From assembly GCF_900116565.1 (NCBI RefSeq), contig NZ_FPCJ01000001.1, positions 1-64,000 of the forward strand: a stretch of 64,000 nucleotides of DNA, in the 5' to 3' direction. Source of the DNA: Thermoflavifilum thermophilum. GTDB lineage: Bacteria; Bacteroidota; Bacteroidia; Chitinophagales; Chitinophagaceae. The notes below the pieces were generated by a model. The model was given only the letters and a program-made list of their open reading frames with translations. It was not told the origin of the DNA and searched no databases. This document shows, in pieces, positions 7,855 through 17,863 of this stretch (position 1 is the first letter of the stretch; every line of letters begins with the position of its first letter). Made by a program: the position numbers and the translations under genes.

Positions 7855-10800
7855 ATGGCAACGTACAAACGCATCAACCTTATCACAGGCTGGATCGTAT
7901 GCATCTTTGCCTCAATTGTATATATCCTAACCCGCGAAGCCACAGGTAGTTTCTGGGATTGCGGTGAATTTATTTCCTGTGCTTACAAGCTGCAGATCCC
8001 ACATCCACCGGGTGCTCCGCTTTTCATCTTATTAGGCCGTTTATTCATTATTCTTTTCAGCGGTAGCCTCAACGCCGTGCATCCCAGCACCACAGCTGCA
8101 TTGGATGTAAACCTGCTTTCAGCCCTGGCGAGTGGTTTTACTATTTTATTTTTATTCTGGACCATCACTTATTTTGCCAAACGTCTACTGATCAATCAGC
8201 AGGAACAGCCATCAGCTGCACAAACCATTGCCATCATGGGTGCCGGTGTGGTGGGAGCTCTGGCTTATACTTTTTCGGATTCCTTCTGGTTTTCAGCTGT
8301 GGAGGGCGAAGTGTATGCCCTTTCTTCCTTATTCACCGCACTGGTATTCTGGACAATGATCAAATGGGATGAAGCTGCAGCCCGCCAGGATCCAGATGCA
8401 GACCGGTGGATTGTTTTAACCTTTTACCTGATGGGCTTGTCCATCGGTGTACATTTGCTTTGTTTGCTGGTAATTCCAGCTGTAGTCATGATATATTATT
8501 TGCAACGATATCCCATCAGCCGTCGAGGTGTTGGGTGGGCTTTTGTAATAGGTTGTTTGCTCACGGGTTTTGTGCAAACTTTTGTAATTCGCTATAGTGT
8601 CAAACTGGCTGCATTGTTCGATATCTTTTTCGTAAATAGTTTGCATTTGCCTTTCAATTCCGGTTCTTATTTCTTCATCATCTTGCTGGCTGCATGTATC
8701 GCTGCCGGTATCATCTGGACAAAAAGAAAACAAAAATATCTTTTGCACCTTGGCCTGTGGTGTTTTGCTTTCCTGATGTTTGGTTATGCTACTTATTTTA
8801 CTACCCTGATTCGTTCCAATGCCAATCCGGCTATCGACATGTATAACGTCGATAATCCCATTTCCCTGCTGGGTTACCTGGATCGTGAACAATACGGCGA
8901 CTGGCCTATTCTGTATGGTCCTTATTTTACTGCCCAACCCACCGGCATCAAAGAAACAGGCAATATTTATGAAAAAGGAAAAGATCGTTATGAAATTGTA
9001 GGCAAAAAAGTCAAATACACCTATGCCAGCTCTGATATGCATCTGTTCCCGCGGGTCTGGGATAATAACAATTCCCAACATCATGTCGATTTTTACCGCG
9101 ACTGGCTGGGACTGGCGCCCAATGAACAACCTGGTTTCATGGATAATATCAAGTGGTTTTTAGGTTATCAGATGGGATGGATGTATATGCGTTATTTCCT
9201 GTGGAATTTCAGTGGAAGGCAAAATGATATTCAAGGGCTGGGTAATCCGCGCGACGGCAACTGGATTACTGGTATATCTTTTATTGACAATTGGCGATTG
9301 GGCGATCAAAGCAAAATGCCCGATAGCTTGAAACATAATCAGGCACATAATCGCCTGTTTGCATTGCCATTGATATTGGGTTTAATAGGATTGTTTTTTC
9401 AACTCAACCGCAGGTTAACTGATTTCATGGTAGTGCTGCTATTGTTTTTCTTCACCGGGCTGGCTATTGTAATCTATCTCAACCAGGCTGGACCACAGCC
9501 ACGTGAACGTGATTATGCATACGTGGGTTCTTTTTATGCTTTTGCCATTTGGATTGGATTGGGTGTGTTGTGGGTATATGAAAAACTACTTGCTGTTTGG
9601 AAACAAAAAGCTCATTTATCAGCTGTTACCGCATCGGTGATTTGTTTGCTGGCCGTGCCCGTGCTGATGGGATTTCAGGAATGGGACGATCATGATCGCT
9701 CACAAAAAACCCTGCCGCGCGATGTAGCAAAAGATTATCTGGAATCCTGCGCACCTCATGCTATTCTGTTTACTTCGGGCGATAACGACACCTATCCGCT
9801 CTGGTATGCACAGGAAGTGGAAGGGATTCGCACCGATGTGCGTGTGGTGAATTTAAGTTTATTGGGCGTTGATTGGTATATCAATGAATTGCGTTACAAG
9901 GTGAATGATGCCGAGGCTGTGCCTATGATCTGGCAGCCTGAGCAATATTTTGGTGATCGCAGAAATTACATCCGTTACTTTGAATTGACTCAAATGCCCA
10001 AAAATCAATATTTCAATCTGGAAGAAGTATTGCATTTTATGGGCAGTGATGATCCCAAGGATCAGTTGCAGGATCAATATACAGGTGAACGCATCAATTT
10101 CCTGCCCACGAAAAATTTGTATGTACCAGTTGACAAAGCAACCGTGCTGAGAAATGGTACCGTGCCATTCAGCGATAGTGCCAGGATAGTTTCAGCTTTG
10201 CAGTTTACCCTGCAAACCAATATCCTGTTCAAGAATGATCTGATGGTGCTCAATATCATAGCAGCCAATCACTGGAACAGACCTATTTATTTTACCAGTC
10301 CATTACCCGGTAATCAACTGGGATTAAATCAATATTTGCACAACGAAGGCATGGTCTATCGGCTGGTGCCTGTAGAAAAGCCAGCAGCTGCCGCCATGAG
10401 TGAAACCGATACCCTATACGCATCCTCCATGTATGCTACCATGTTGCATCGGTTTGGCTTTGGTGGAGCTGATCGGCCCGGTACTTATTTCGATGAAACC
10501 AACCGGGGCATGTTGCTCAATATTCGCAATGCCTTTGCCAAAGAAGTGCAGGCATTGGCTATCGAAGGCAAGAAAGACAGCGCCTTGCAGCTATTGCATT
10601 ATCTCAATAAACACATGTTGCCGCAAGACGTACCTTACGGCTATACTTCATCCGGTAATCTGCACAACATATCATCTCTGCAACTTACCTATGCGAGCTA
10701 TCTGGCAGGTGATAGCCTGTTAGCACATACTATTAGCAAGGATGTGATACACGATTGCCAGCAACAAATACAATACTATCAGGCACTCGGCTCTCTTCTT

Positions 10801-10923
10801 ACCAACGATCTGGCCGACGATAAACAACGTGCGGACATGATTATTCAGCAATTGCAGCTTTGGGAGAAATCTTTCCGAAGCGATAGCCTGGAACACCCGC
10901 TGATGGAAGAGGATGAAGAATAA
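7855..10923 (+). CDS. DUF2723 integral membrane protein (TMEM260-like, putative GT-C O-mannosyltransferase)
   Basis: A 1022-residue protein whose N-terminal half is strongly hydrophobic with about a dozen membrane segments. The family signatures are ITGWIVCIFASIVYILTREA, SFWDCGEFI and HPPGAPLFILLGR. The Asp in the first external loop is positioned like the catalytic Asp of GT-C glycosyltransferases. A second hallmark block, QPRERDYAYVGSFYAFAIW, sits midway. The soluble C-terminal half contains FTSGDNDTYPLWYAQEVE and NHWNRPIYFTSP. The human relative TMEM260 is a protein O-mannosyltransferase; the bacterial role in protein or envelope glycosylation is inference. A close paralogue lies at 39956-43000 in opposite orientation. 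Confidence 0.85.
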   Translation: MATYKRINLITGWIVCIFASIVYILTREATGSFWDCGEFISCAYKLQIPHPPGAPLFILLGRLFIILFSGSLNAVHPSTTAALDVNLLSALASGFTILFLFWTITYFAKRLLINQQEQPSAAQTIAIMGAGVVGALAYTFSDSFWFSAVEGEVYALSSLFTALVFWTMIKWDEAAARQDPDADRWIVLTFYLMGLSIGVHLLCLLVIPAVVMIYYLQRYPISRRGVGWAFVIGCLLTGFVQTFVIRYSVKLAALFDIFFVNSLHLPFNSGSYFFIILLAACIAAGIIWTKRKQKYLLHLGLWCFAFLMFGYATYFTTLIRSNANPAIDMYNVDNPISLLGYLDREQYGDWPILYGPYFTAQPTGIKETGNIYEKGKDRYEIVGKKVKYTYASSDMHLFPRVWDNNNSQHHVDFYRDWLGLAPNEQPGFMDNIKWFLGYQMGWMYMRYFLWNFSGRQNDIQGLGNPRDGNWITGISFIDNWRLGDQSKMPDSLKHNQAHNRLFALPLILGLIGLFFQLNRRLTDFMVVLLLFFFTGLAIVIYLNQAGPQPRERDYAYVGSFYAFAIWIGLGVLWVYEKLLAVWKQKAHLSAVTASVICLLAVPVLMGFQEWDDHDRSQKTLPRDVAKDYLESCAPHAILFTSGDNDTYPLWYAQEVEGIRTDVRVVNLSLLGVDWYINELRYKVNDAEAVPMIWQPEQYFGDRRNYIRYFELTQMPKNQYFNLEEVLHFMGSDDPKDQLQDQYTGERINFLPTKNLYVPVDKATVLRNGTVPFSDSARIVSALQFTLQTNILFKNDLMVLNIIAANHWNRPIYFTSPLPGNQLGLNQYLHNEGMVYRLVPVEKPAAAAMSETDTLYASSMYATMLHRFGFGGADRPGTYFDETNRGMLLNIRNAFAKEVQALAIEGKKDSALQLLHYLNKHMLPQDVPYGYTSSGNLHNISSLQLTYASYLAGDSLLAHTISKDVIHDCQQQIQYYQALGSLLTNDLADDKQRADMIIQQLQLWEKSFRSDSLEHPLMEEDEE

Positions 10924-10959
10924 AGACCCAACTTAAATATGCTTTTCAATAAAAATATT

Positions 10960-10987
10960 GGAAGTAAAAAAGCTTCCGATGTTTTTT
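10960..10987 (+). terminator. Weak candidate terminator after the first DUF2723 gene
   Basis: GGAAG (10960-10964) pairs with CTTCC (10973-10977), followed after four bases by a six-T run. A 5-bp stem is short, so support is weak. It lies in the 213-bp gap between convergent genes, which holds no other feature I can see. Confidence 0.3.
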
Positions 10988-11136
10988 CAATACAACTACA
11001 AATTGATTTTACATGCGTTTATATGCATATCGAAAGCCAACCCAAAGCATAACGTTTAATCGTTCATTCGACAAGCCCATTAAAATATTGGAAAGCTGAA
11101 GAAAAAATTAAATAAATCCAATTTAACAAGCCACAC

Positions 11137-11916
11137 TCAATGGTTGGATTGCTTGACAGCCAAGGATTCTACTATTCGAATAAATTCTTCAGCCTTCAGC
11201 GAAGCCCCACCTACCAATCCACCATCCACATCAGGACAGGCAAAGAGTTCCGCTGCATTGGAAGCTTTTACACTTCCGCCATAAAGAATTGTGATGTCGT
11301 CGGCAATGCCTGCATGATAACGGTTGGCTATCAAATTACGGATAAATGCATGCATATCCTGCGCCTGTTGTGCCGTAGCATTTACCCCAGTACCAATAGC
11401 CCATACCGGTTCATAGGCAATCACTATCTGCCGCAATTGTTCTTCTGATAAATGAAACAAACTTTCCTGCAATTGTTTTTCTACATAGGCATTTTGCGCC
11501 TGTTGCCGCCTGATATCAAGCGGTTCACCGCAACAGAAGATGGGCTTTAATCCTGATTGCAGAGCTATATTTATTTTTTTAGCCAGCATATCGTGTGTTT
11601 CATGAAAATACTGGCGTCGTTCGGAATGGCCGATGATCACATATTCCACGCCTATAGACGACAACATGGGTGCAGCAATTTCACCCGTGAAAGCACCGGA
11701 TGGTTCAGTATAACAATTTTGGGCACCGATATGAAATTCCTTGCGATCAAGAAAACGTTCGCGTAACAACATCAAATAAACGAAAGGCGGACAAATAACT
11801 ATTTCCTGATGATGCTGCAAATGAAATGCTGCAGCGTGCAGCTGATCAGCAAGCAACCTAACCTCATCAAGAGTTCCGTGCATTTTCCAGTTTCCAGCAA
11901 CAATTTGTTTTCTCAT
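11137..11916 (-). CDS. tpiA: Triosephosphate isomerase
   Basis: Interconverts glyceraldehyde 3-phosphate and dihydroxyacetone phosphate in glycolysis; cytosolic TIM barrel. Seen: AGNWKMHG with the catalytic Lys near residue 11, IIGHSERRQYF with the catalytic His near 96, and AYEPVWAIGTG with the catalytic Glu near 168-169. The phosphate-binding motifs ILYGGSVKASN and DGGLVGGASLKAEEF are also present. The 259-residue length is normal. Its ATG overlaps the stop of the GlmU-like gene (ATGA at 11913-11916), so translational coupling is likely. Confidence 0.96.
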   Translation of the reverse strand: MRKQIVAGNWKMHGTLDEVRLLADQLHAAAFHLQHHQEIVICPPFVYLMLLRERFLDRKEFHIGAQNCYTEPSGAFTGEIAAPMLSSIGVEYVIIGHSERRQYFHETHDMLAKKINIALQSGLKPIFCCGEPLDIRRQQAQNAYVEKQLQESLFHLSEEQLRQIVIAYEPVWAIGTGVNATAQQAQDMHAFIRNLIANRYHAGIADDITILYGGSVKASNAAELFACPDVDGGLVGGASLKAEEFIRIVESLAVKQSNH

Positions 11917-13148
11917 GATACTTTTGACTGTACGGGTAATTCAGATAAATGATGATGATACAAATGAGAGAATATCTGACGTTGAACTTCTGATAGCGAT
12001 TGTTGTTTGAGCTGCATCCAGGCATCGGCATCCTGCAGGGCTTTTTGCAAATCATACCGCATCCAGCGATCTGCCCCACCCCAGCTGAATGAAGGAATAT
12101 GCTTGGGAGGAAAATCACCCCCAAAGATATTGCAGGAAACACCAATCACAGTGCCCGTATTCAGCATAGTCCCAATGCCACAACGGGAAAAATCGCCCAT
12201 CAACACGCCGCATTTTTTACCTGCCGGCACATAAGCCTGCACGGCCTGGTTCCAAATGCGTACTGTGCCAGCGTTGTTCTTGATATTCGAACTGTTGGTA
12301 TTGGCACCCAGGTTGCACCATTCGCCCACCACACTATCGCCCAGATAACCTTCATGAGCTTTGTTGGAATAGCCTAATATGACGGCGTTCTTCACTTCTC
12401 CGCCAATTGTACACCATGGACCAATGGTTGTGGCTCCGTATATGCGTGTACCCATCTTGATGACGGCGTTCCGGCAAATGGCTACCGGACCGCGAATGGT
12501 GGTGCCTTCCATGATTTCGACGCCTTCATCAATAAACACGGGTCCAGCTTCTGTATTGATGATACTGGCCAGAACCCGTGCATGCGGTCCCGTGTACACC
12601 GGATGTTTGCCAATGACGGTGGATTGAATCCACTCGCCCTGTTGCAGATCCGTATTTGCCGATCCAAATAACAATTCCCAATCGCGTTGTATCTCTCTTC
12701 CATTGTATGTAAACACATCTGTCAGTGAATGAAGTATATGCAAGCGTTGGTTGTAGGCAATATGTTTCAGCGTATCAGCATATGCAGCTGCTTGAAGCCT
12801 GGAATAGATATCTGCCGGTGTAATGTCTTTTTCGTGAAAAGCAATCAGCTCTCCTTTGGGGGTGAACAATCCCTCACCTGGAGCCAATTGTTTCACAACA
12901 TGCCAGAAATCTTCATCAGGCAATAGATGCGAAGCAATGCCCACCACATGATCGGGTTTTTCGGGAAGAGGATACAAAGCCTGGAGATAGGGTTCGGTGC
13001 AGATATGAACAGGCAGACCAGGTAAAAGATAAGACCATTTTTCCCGCAGGGTGAGAATGCCCACGCGAAAATCGGCTATGCTTCGCGTCAGCGAAAGAGG
13101 ATATAGATGCTGGCGAACAGATGGATCATCAAATAAAAGAATAATCAT
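11913..13148 (-). CDS. GlmU-like sugar nucleotidyltransferase with left-handed beta-helix domain
   Basis: 411 residues from the ATG at 13148, which starts MIILLFDDPSVRQHLYPLSLTRS. An upstream in-frame start at 13181 falls inside the rpmE2 terminator and is rejected. The N-terminal half resembles the alternative GlmU-type nucleotidyltransferase family of Bacteroidota (TIGR03991 type); the canonical LAAGxGTRM pyrophosphorylase loop is not seen. From about residue 170 there are hexapeptide repeats (VFIDEGVEIMEGTTIRGPV, KMGTRIYGATTIG, NAVILGYSNKAHEGYLG) forming a left-handed beta-helix acyltransferase-type domain. It likely makes an activated amino sugar for the envelope. Coupled to tpiA by a 4-bp overlap. 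Confidence 0.8.
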   Translation of the reverse strand: MIILLFDDPSVRQHLYPLSLTRSIADFRVGILTLREKWSYLLPGLPVHICTEPYLQALYPLPEKPDHVVGIASHLLPDEDFWHVVKQLAPGEGLFTPKGELIAFHEKDITPADIYSRLQAAAYADTLKHIAYNQRLHILHSLTDVFTYNGREIQRDWELLFGSANTDLQQGEWIQSTVIGKHPVYTGPHARVLASIINTEAGPVFIDEGVEIMEGTTIRGPVAICRNAVIKMGTRIYGATTIGPWCTIGGEVKNAVILGYSNKAHEGYLGDSVVGEWCNLGANTNSSNIKNNAGTVRIWNQAVQAYVPAGKKCGVLMGDFSRCGIGTMLNTGTVIGVSCNIFGGDFPPKHIPSFSWGGADRWMRYDLQKALQDADAWMQLKQQSLSEVQRQIFSHLYHHHLSELPVQSKVS

Positions 13149-13153
13149 CGGCG

Positions 13154-13189
13154 CAAAAATACAAAAGCCTGTGATGCACACAGGCTTTT
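13154..13189 (-). terminator. Intrinsic terminator of rpmE2
   Basis: A perfect 11-bp stem (13163-13173 with 13179-13189, AAAAGCCTGTG and complement) with a 5-nt loop is followed on the minus strand by a short U-rich stretch. It sits between the rpmE2 stop (13197) and the start of the GlmU-like gene (13148), separating the two transcription units. Confidence 0.8.
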
Positions 13190-13196
13190 GCAGGTT

Positions 13197-13499
13197 TTAT
13201 TTTTTACGTGCAGCTTTGGGCTTTTCAGCTTCTTCAGGAGCCGCTGCCTGATCGGCTTTTTGATAACGTTTGCGGAATTTTTCAATGCGCCCTGTAGTAT
13301 CCACCAGCACTTTCTTACCGGTGAAAAAGGGATGCGAGGTATTGGAAATCTCCACCTTTACCAGCGGGTACTCCTTCCCATCTTCCCACACGATGGTCTC
13401 TTTCGACTGTGCGGTGGAACGGCTCAAAAAGCTATACCCATTTGACATATCCTTGAACACCACAAACCGATAATCCTGAGGATGAATGCCTTCTTTCAT
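13197..13499 (-). CDS. rpmE2: 50S ribosomal protein L31 type B
   Basis: A 100-residue bL31 of the type B class. Seen: [20 protein letters not shown] at the start, [32 protein letters not shown] and RIEKFRKRY. It lacks the four-cysteine zinc motif of type A L31 (CxxC near the start is absent), as expected for zinc-independent paralogues. A lysine/alanine/proline-rich tail of about 20 residues follows the conserved core. It has its own promoter and terminator, so it is monocistronic. Confidence 0.95.
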   Translation of the reverse strand: MKEGIHPQDYRFVVFKDMSNGYSFLSRSTAQSKETIVWEDGKEYPLVKVEISNTSHPFFTGKKVLVDTTGRIEKFRKRYQKADQAAAPEEAEKPKAARKK

Positions 13500-13518
13500 G
13501 ATTGTTTGTTTTGGACAG

Positions 13519-13549
13519 CAAAGGTAAAGAGAATATCCGAAACTGCAAT
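13519..13549 (-). promoter_or_regulatory. rpmE2 promoter
   Basis: On the minus strand TACCTTTG (13519-13526) matches TAnnTTTG, with ATTG (13546-13549) 19 bp upstream as a near -33 box. The predicted leader is about 15 nt. Confidence 0.55.
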
Positions 13550-13562
13550 TTTTGTGTGTCCT

Positions 13563-15221
13563 TTACCATTTCACCTGCAGGTATGCATCTCCGGGGCTGG
13601 TAAACTCCAGATAAGGGCTTTGGCGCACCCACCGGAGTTGAGCAGGCACTTGTCGCTCATTTACAAACGCTTTGGCACGGCCCACCGCTTCATGGGGCAA
13701 CCAGATCCTTGCTTTTACCCGCCTGGCATCTCCGCTCAGGTGAATTTCAATTGAATGGCGTTTGGCATCATATAGCCAATCATAATCAAAAGTTTTACCT
13801 GAAGCAGGGTAAGCCACCCGCACAGTTGCCTGCTTTAAACCTGTGGCCATCCATCGGGGCGAAAGCTCAACTTGCTGAAACAAGCATGAATCATCTACCA
13901 CGCCAGCCAACCCTTCAATCAATGCGCTCACCACTGCCCCTTGTGCCCATGCATCGGGCATACCCCCATCGGGCGTGCCATCAGGCTTATAAATGGCATA
14001 CAAATAATTGTTGTGCCTGGCACTCAGTGCGATTAACCGATTCAGAATATCAACCCCATAATTTTCATACCCATGCTGAAAAGCAGCTCTGGCAAGTTCG
14101 CCTCCTACAACCGTAAGTATACCACCATTTACGTATGTGCCAGGCTTAACCCCTGCATATTCCGGTGCATAAGCTGGGTATATGCCAAACCATTCGGCAA
14201 TGCAAGAATCTTTTATACGTTGATACAAATTTTGATAAGTTTGGATAATACTCTCAGCCATTGCTTCTGTAGGCAACCCTCTGTTGATATCATAGGCATT
14301 GGAAAGGCTCAGGGTATGTGATTCATCCATGTGCAAATAAGCGGGCACAGGATCATCGGGTACAAAATGCTTGTAATATTGGCCATTCCAGCAATAAGTA
14401 TTAGCTCTTGCTTGAAGCAATTCGGCCTGCAATTGCCAGATGCGTGCCTCGGCACTATTTCCAATTACTGCATACAGTGCCGATAGTTTTCGAAAAGCAT
14501 CGAAATATCCGCTGTTGTCTCCATGCATAATGCCCATAGGTGTGGTATCACACACATTCATGATCCCCTGCGAAGGATCTCCGAATCGCCGATGAAATTC
14601 GTCGATAGGCATGGGCAAGGCCTGAAAATCCCAGGTGTCAATGGTATATCCTCGCTTTACCAACTGATATTTTTTTGACCAGCGTATGGGATCAGTTAAG
14701 ATTTCTTCCATGGCTTTGCGCAAAACAGGTAAGTATTGTTTTACAAATGAAGTATCACCGGTGGCCTGCCAGATGTGATACACTCCTTGTACGGCAAGAT
14801 ATTCTACATCTGCTTCTACAGGTAACCTGTGCATTTGCAGCTTTTCTCTGGGAAATACTTTCGTGTATTTGCGATCAAAGAAATTTAAGCGGTTGTTTAC
14901 AGCATCGTCGATGGGGTAAACGTAGTCATAGAAAAAACCCTGCGGTGTTTGCTGATCCAAAAACAACTGCACACCCGATCGTACCCCGGGTGCAAAGTAT
15001 TTCATTGCCTGTAACACATAGACATGATCGCGAAGCCATGAAACAAATAGCTGATAGTTTTTCCCATCAATGGTATAGGTTTCAGGAGGCGAATCCTTTC
15101 CCATCATCCCTACAAGCTGTTGAAGGAATTCACCGTATTTTCCTGTATTTGAACCAAACTGGGTTTGACCTATACCCATAAGAGGGATGATCAACATAAT
15201 CCCTATTAGATACCGATACAT
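13563..15221 (-). CDS. (alpha/alpha)6-barrel glycoside hydrolase-like protein, secreted
   Basis: 552 residues from ATG 15221, which gives a signal peptide (MYRYLIGIMLIIPLMGIGQ). The frame extends to a TTG at 15242 but that start is less likely. The body has helical repeats typical of six-hairpin glycosidases: SWLRDHVYVLQAMKYF, VEADVEYLAVQGVYHIW, IDTWDFQALPMP, FRKLSALYAVIGNSAEARIW and PDAWAQGAVVSALIEGLAGV. It ends with a small beta-domain. Acidic residues in SWLRDH and DAWAQG blocks are candidate active-site positions. The GH family cannot be fixed (GH63/GH116/rhamnosidase-like are possible). Last gene of the PUL, 44 bp after the apiosidase-like gene. Confidence 0.65.
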   Translation of the reverse strand: MYRYLIGIMLIIPLMGIGQTQFGSNTGKYGEFLQQLVGMMGKDSPPETYTIDGKNYQLFVSWLRDHVYVLQAMKYFAPGVRSGVQLFLDQQTPQGFFYDYVYPIDDAVNNRLNFFDRKYTKVFPREKLQMHRLPVEADVEYLAVQGVYHIWQATGDTSFVKQYLPVLRKAMEEILTDPIRWSKKYQLVKRGYTIDTWDFQALPMPIDEFHRRFGDPSQGIMNVCDTTPMGIMHGDNSGYFDAFRKLSALYAVIGNSAEARIWQLQAELLQARANTYCWNGQYYKHFVPDDPVPAYLHMDESHTLSLSNAYDINRGLPTEAMAESIIQTYQNLYQRIKDSCIAEWFGIYPAYAPEYAGVKPGTYVNGGILTVVGGELARAAFQHGYENYGVDILNRLIALSARHNNYLYAIYKPDGTPDGGMPDAWAQGAVVSALIEGLAGVVDDSCLFQQVELSPRWMATGLKQATVRVAYPASGKTFDYDWLYDAKRHSIEIHLSGDARRVKARIWLPHEAVGRAKAFVNERQVPAQLRWVRQSPYLEFTSPGDAYLQVKW

Positions 15222-15265
15222 AATTGTTTTTTTTGAAGTCAATAAACTTAAATTGTTTGAAAAAG

Positions 15266-16723
15266 TTATTGATACCTAGTTCCCTCACCTGGTTTTGGAA
15301 AATGAGCCTTTGCATCGTCCACCACCAATATCCAATCCTGACCGTAACCACTCGTAGGTGGTGTGAAAACCATCTGTTCCTTTTTGCGGATATGGCTAAT
15401 TTCATTTGCTTCACCGTTACGCGGATTATACCACCAGCACCTGATATGTTTCCCTTTGATTGCAGATAATTTTATGGTAAATCCTCTTCCTGTGGGGCTA
15501 TACACCATCAAATAACTGCCATTCGTATCTCTTGTAGCAACAATATGATCGGCACCGCTGTAGCTATCGCTTACCAGCACATCCTGTGCGGGAATACGAG
15601 TCAGAAAAGGCCTGGATAACATTAACTTCTTTACTAATGCCGCCTGAAATGAACCCGGCAAGTCGAGTGCCTCATACCAATATCTTTGCGGGTGATTGAT
15701 GCCTTCATGAGCGGGCGAATAAAATTGCCAGATATCATGACATCCGTATGTAATCCCAAATGAACCAGAAAACAAATCCCAATAAAACTTCTTCCTTACA
15801 TCAACGGCTGTGGAAAAACCATATTTATCCGGTTGAAAACAAATGGGATGATCTTCATATAAGGACTCTCCGTCTAACACCGGTTTAACAGGTGTAAGTT
15901 GATAATCATACATCACCTGTTGATACACAGGGTCATCTTTGCAATGGCCTGTCTGAAGCATGTTAAAATCAAGCCATGCATCTTTATGAAACCATGCAGC
16001 AGATCCTCCCGCATCATTGGGTTGTGGATGATAACTCATCAAACAACTGTCTGCATTGCCTACCCCATCTTCAATACCTCGTGCCATTGCACGCCAGATT
16101 GACATCTCCCGCTCATTGCGTGGATTTCTGTCTCCTCCAAGTATCCAGATGATATTCCATTGATTACGATATCGTTTACCCAAAAAATATCCATATGCAT
16201 AAGCATTTTGTGGATTAAAGATCTCCGGACCAATGCCCCATTGATCTTTATAAATTTTATCACCCCATGTGGGTAATATAGCCATGTATAAACCTCTTTT
16301 AGCTGCTTGCTGAATCACCCAATCCACATCCTGAAAATAAGCTTCATTGGGTTGAGTAGGATCATCATGCAAAAACGGTACATGTCCTTCTGCATTGGGC
16401 ATGTGCAAACCATCCAGCTCTGCTAATATCACAGCCTGAATAACGGTAAAACCTTTTTGGGCCCGATTATCCAAATACAACAAACATGAATCACGATTCA
16501 ATCGATGAAACAATTCCCATGCTGTATCGCCTAACCAGAAAAAAGGTGTCCCATCTGCATAAACCAAATAGCGATGATTGTCTGATACATGCAACCGCTG
16601 AGCTTTCACAATAGATTGAGAATAAGTGACTGAATCAACTAAAATGCAATGAAAAAAAACAAAGAATAACAAAATACCTGCTTTAATGTTAATCATAGTT
16701 TGGAGATTTTTTAGGTTATTCAT
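15266..16723 (-). CDS. GH140-like apiosidase (DUF4038), secreted
   Basis: 485 residues. The signature regions are YADGTPFFWLGDTAWELFHRL, YLDNRAQKGFTVIQAVILAE, NIIWILGGDRNP, KPVLDGESLYED and WQFYSPAHEGINHP. They match the DUF4038 catalytic domain that includes GH140 enzymes cleaving apiose from rhamnogalacturonan II. The Asp of ILGGDRNP and Glu of LDGESLYED are the expected catalytic pair. The last 90 residues (SDSYSGADHIVATRD... GRGFTIKLSAI... WWYNPRNGE) fit the beta-domain seen at the end of these proteins. The ATG at 16723 overlaps the GH5 stop (TGATG); Met 10 is an alternative start directly before the signal peptide. Substrate assignment is family-level only. Confidence 0.8.
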   Translation of the reverse strand: MNNLKNLQTMINIKAGILLFFVFFHCILVDSVTYSQSIVKAQRLHVSDNHRYLVYADGTPFFWLGDTAWELFHRLNRDSCLLYLDNRAQKGFTVIQAVILAELDGLHMPNAEGHVPFLHDDPTQPNEAYFQDVDWVIQQAAKRGLYMAILPTWGDKIYKDQWGIGPEIFNPQNAYAYGYFLGKRYRNQWNIIWILGGDRNPRNEREMSIWRAMARGIEDGVGNADSCLMSYHPQPNDAGGSAAWFHKDAWLDFNMLQTGHCKDDPVYQQVMYDYQLTPVKPVLDGESLYEDHPICFQPDKYGFSTAVDVRKKFYWDLFSGSFGITYGCHDIWQFYSPAHEGINHPQRYWYEALDLPGSFQAALVKKLMLSRPFLTRIPAQDVLVSDSYSGADHIVATRDTNGSYLMVYSPTGRGFTIKLSAIKGKHIRCWWYNPRNGEANEISHIRKKEQMVFTPPTSGYGQDWILVVDDAKAHFPKPGEGTRYQ

Positions 16724-17859
16724 CAAAATTTCATTAATAAGTTTAATAATTTACGATCGAGCTGGTATCCATACCAGTTTTCATACACTACATCAGTACG
16801 TCCTGAATTAAGCACGCCAAAATCACCTATGAAATTCCACAATGCGTACCCAATTCCTGCCGCAGTGAGAATATCCAGTACATCATGAAACCATCGTAAA
16901 AAAACATCGTGTGGTGTTTTATGCCAGCAGCCGCATTCACCGCAGTGTACACCAATGCCTTTTTGTGCAAGTTGAATCCAGGGCTGATAATATTTTTCCA
17001 GTGAATGCCGATCGAAATATTGATTTCCTATTTGTCCGGGCCATACAGGTACAGGCATGTGTTCCGGATCTTTATTGGCCCAGGGTGCTTTGTAATGCGA
17101 TATGGCGTGCGGATAATATCCCCTGCAACTTTGTGCCACATGCAAATCTTCAAGTTCGGGAATCACATCGTTGCCCACGTTATTCCCATCTGCTATAATG
17201 ATACGCTTTGGATTTTCTTTCCAAATAACCTCAGCAGCCCCTTTCAAAATTTTTCGATACAGTACTCCAGAAACAGCTGTGGCTGGTGAATGTTGATCGT
17301 TCATGTTTTCACGCATCGCGGGTTCATTGATTAAATCAAAACTTACCTGCTGGGCCGACTTATCCCTGAATTGCCGGGCCCACATTTGCCAATGAAAATA
17401 GAATGCCTCTTGTGCTGCTTTATCTTTCCAAAGATTAAAAGGTTCATGAAAACCCGCATTGATGCAATATCCCGGTGCCCTATGAAGATTTATACTGACA
17501 TGCAAACCATATTGATTGGCTTTATCTACCAAGCGAACAATTTCGGCTATAGCCTGTTGATTGATGTGATATACATCTTCTGGTGTAATAGGTTTTGTGC
17601 GATCTATTTGCAAATAATAGGGATAAGCAATCGGCAGTCGTATAAAATCAAATCCCCAGTCGCGCATCCATTTCAAATGCTCATCCGTTGTGTGTTGTGC
17701 GCGATGTGAAGGATCTGGCGAAAAAAAATCAAGTAAATTAAATCCCCGCCAACGAGGTAGGGGATTCATTTTTGAAACTACATCTGAAAAATAACCTGGA
17801 ACTACCTTTGCAGCGATAATAGCCATGCTGAATTGTGCAATAAAATTTCTTCTTTTCAT
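16723..17859 (-). CDS. GH5-family glycoside hydrolase
   Basis: 378-residue clan A beta-glycosidase. The N-terminus MKRRNFIAQFSMAIIAAKVV resembles a Tat/Sec signal (only RR, no full Tat box). The barrel starts at WRGFNLLDFF. Acid/base Glu179 lies in SFDLINEP and nucleophile Glu308 in GVHCGECGC; conserved FIRLPIAYPYY and SINLHRAPGY precede them. The family hydrolyses beta-1,4- or beta-1,3/1,6-linked glucans, mannans or related glycans; the subfamily is not resolvable here. It starts 4 bp after the PQQ dehydrogenase stop and overlaps the apiosidase gene start, so it is firmly within the operon. Confidence 0.88.
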   Translation of the reverse strand: MKRRNFIAQFSMAIIAAKVVPGYFSDVVSKMNPLPRWRGFNLLDFFSPDPSHRAQHTTDEHLKWMRDWGFDFIRLPIAYPYYLQIDRTKPITPEDVYHINQQAIAEIVRLVDKANQYGLHVSINLHRAPGYCINAGFHEPFNLWKDKAAQEAFYFHWQMWARQFRDKSAQQVSFDLINEPAMRENMNDQHSPATAVSGVLYRKILKGAAEVIWKENPKRIIIADGNNVGNDVIPELEDLHVAQSCRGYYPHAISHYKAPWANKDPEHMPVPVWPGQIGNQYFDRHSLEKYYQPWIQLAQKGIGVHCGECGCWHKTPHDVFLRWFHDVLDILTAAGIGYALWNFIGDFGVLNSGRTDVVYENWYGYQLDRKLLNLLMKF

Positions 17860-17863
17860 GATA